A stretch of DNA of 5,822 nucleotides, taken from contig VMCW01000007.1 in the NCBI GenBank assembly GCA_008081175.1, positions 1 to 5,822 of the forward strand, given 5' to 3'. Source of the stretch: Flavobacteriaceae bacterium (lineage in GTDB: Bacteria > Bacteroidota > Bacteroidia > Flavobacteriales > Flavobacteriaceae). The notes under the pieces are model-generated. The model made no database searches and was not told where the DNA came from. It saw only the letters and a program-made list of their open reading frames with translations. Of the stretch, positions 4,745 to 5,822 are shown one piece after another; the stretch's first letter is position 1, and each line of letters opens with the position of its first letter. A program made the translations under genes and the position numbers.

Positions 4745-5822
4745 TTACCCCAGCTTGGCTTCTAAATTTTCTTTCAGCGCAGTTAAAAACTGCTGCGTAG
4801 TAAGATAATGTGTTTGATCCATTTTGTCTCCGTGAATGAGCAGGGCCAAGTCTTTGGTCATTTTACCATTTTCAACAGTTTCGATACAAACATTTTCTAG
4901 GGTAGTACAGAAATCAATCAATTCTTGATTTCCATCCAGTTTCCCTCTGTGGGCCAAACCTCTTGTCCATGCAAAGATGGAAGCAATCGGATTGGTTGAG
5001 GTTTCTTTACCCTGTTGGTACTGTCTGTAGTGACGTGTTACCGTACCGTGTGCGGCTTCTGCTTCCATTGTTTTACCGTCTGGGGTAACTAGGGTAGAGG
5101 TCATGAGTCCTAGAGAACCGAAACCTTGTGCAACCGTATCCGATTGAACGTCACCGTCGTAGTTTTTACACGCCCAAACAAAGCCTCCGCTCCATTTCAT
5201 TGCAGCAGCTACCATATCGTCGATAAGTCTGTGTTCGTAACTGATTCCTGCGGCTTCAAAACGCGCTTTAAATTCGTTGTCAAAAACTTCTTGGAAGATG
5301 TCTTTAAAACGACCGTCATAAGCTTTAAGAATGGTGTTTTTTGTAGATAAATATAAAGGCCACCCTTTGTCTAAAGCACGATTCATACAAGAACGTGCAA
5401 AACCGTAAATAGAAGAATCGATGTTGTACATAGACATGGCAACTCCATTTTCCTGAAAGTGGTAGACTTCCCAAGTTTTGGGTGTACCCCCGTCATCTGG
5501 AGTAAAGGTCATGGTCAGTTTTCCTTTTCCTGTAGTTACGGTATCGGCTGCTTTGTACTGGTCTCCAAAAGCGTGTCTACCAATACAGATAGGTTTTGTC
5601 CACCCTTGTACATAACGCGGTACATTTTTCATGATGATGGGTTCTCTAAAGACAGTTCCACCTACAATGTTTCGGATGGTACCGTTTGGAGAGCGCCACA
5701 TATTGGACAAGTTAAATTCTTTCACTCGACCTTCGTCTGGAGTAATGGTAGCACATTTTATACCTACATTGTGTTTTTTGATGGCGTGTGCTGCTTGAAC
5801 TGTGATTTTATCTTCTGTGGCA
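4745..5822 (-). CDS. icd: NADP-dependent isocitrate dehydrogenase, eukaryote-like homodimeric type (N-terminus beyond window)
   Basis: This TCA-cycle enzyme oxidises isocitrate to 2-oxoglutarate and CO2, making NADPH. The 358 residues present align by eye with human IDH1 from about residue 51; roughly 50 N-terminal residues lie off the window edge. In fragment numbering: substrate loop SPNGTIRN (44-51, Arg50 = human Arg100), Arg59, GRHAFGDQY with Arg82 (= human Arg132) and Tyr89, catalytic Lys161 in LYLSTKNTI (= Lys212), metal-binding Asp201, Asp224 and Asp228 (LIDDMV, NYDGDVQSD), and the NADP segment HGTVTRHYR with Arg263-His264 (= Arg314-His315). All key residues are intact. The GTG at 5723-5725 is an internal Val, not a start, because the conserved NVGIKCATITPDEGR continues upstream of it. 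This type is distinct from the E. coli Icd family. It ends in its own terminator, so it is a separate unit from murQ. Confidence 0.97.
   Translation of the reverse strand, partial: ATEDKITVQAAHAIKKHNVGIKCATITPDEGRVKEFNLSNMWRSPNGTIRNIVGGTVFREPIIMKNVPRYVQGWTKPICIGRHAFGDQYKAADTVTTGKGKLTMTFTPDDGGTPKTWEVYHFQENGVAMSMYNIDSSIYGFARSCMNRALDKGWPLYLSTKNTILKAYDGRFKDIFQEVFDNEFKARFEAAGISYEHRLIDDMVAAAMKWSGGFVWACKNYDGDVQSDTVAQGFGSLGLMTSTLVTPDGKTMEAEAAHGTVTRHYRQYQQGKETSTNPIASIFAWTRGLAHRGKLDGNQELIDFCTTLENVCIETVENGKMTKDLALLIHGDKMDQTHYLTTQQFLTALKENLEAKLG

Noticed and set aside
4213..5350. Plus-strand ORFs opposite murQ (4213-4470) and icd (5126-5350)
   Set aside because: They lie wholly antisense to conserved genes, with no promoter or recognisable protein features.
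5723..5725. GTG as the start of icd
   Set aside because: Conserved IDH sequence (HNVGIKCATITPDEGR) continues in frame upstream to the window edge; the GTG encodes an internal Val.
1..5822. Mobile element, CRISPR array, toxin-antitoxin or defence island
   Set aside because: No transposase, repeat-spacer pattern, long direct repeats or unfamiliar gene cluster is present. The genes are conserved housekeeping genes on one strand.

Overview
The window looks like chromosomal housekeeping DNA from a member of the Bacteroidota, most likely a flavobacterium. Four things point there: the thrS-infC-rpmI-rplT block with flavobacterial-looking protein sequences, a small membrane protein resembling the flavobacterial DUF6095 family, an IDH1-like NADP isocitrate dehydrogenase, and promoter boxes of the Bacteroidota type (TAnnTTTG) instead of E. 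coli-type -10/-35 boxes. The DNA is moderately AT-rich. Every supportable gene lies on the minus strand, so transcription runs from high to low coordinates.

In transcription order: (1) 5822-4745, icd, isocitrate dehydrogenase lacking about 50 N-terminal residues at the window edge. It ends in a strong hairpin terminator (4693-4720). (2) 4639-3824, murQ, the MurNAc-6-phosphate etherase of peptidoglycan recycling. (3) A 169-base spacer holding a good Bacteroidota promoter match that overlaps the end of murQ, plus a possible 16-codon ORF. (4) 3654-3421, a 77-residue two-helix membrane protein, probably DUF6095. (5) 3362-1416, thrS, with the best promoter of the window directly before it (3414-3383). 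(6) 1398-844 infC, 830-633 rpmI and 560-216 rplT, forming a translation operon with thrS. It is closed by a UUCG-tetraloop terminator (211-185). (7) 174-1, the first 58 codons of an ArsC-family reductase, starting with TTG just past that terminator.

ThrS charges tRNA-Thr, IF3 monitors initiation, and L35 and L20 are 50S proteins, so the operon couples translation components. Three starts were corrected from the sequence. infC appears to start at an AUA codon at 1398, because no ATG, GTG or TTG exists between the upstream in-frame stop and a GTG lying inside the conserved IF3 N-domain. thrS starts at 3362 and rpmI at 830, both inside longer open frames.

I found no mobile element, CRISPR array, tRNA, rRNA or defence-type cluster, and nothing that amounts to a new biological system. 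The points worth a second look are regulatory: the infC start and the structures around it, promoter boxes very close to start codons, the spacer between murQ and the membrane protein, and the arsC start behind a terminator.
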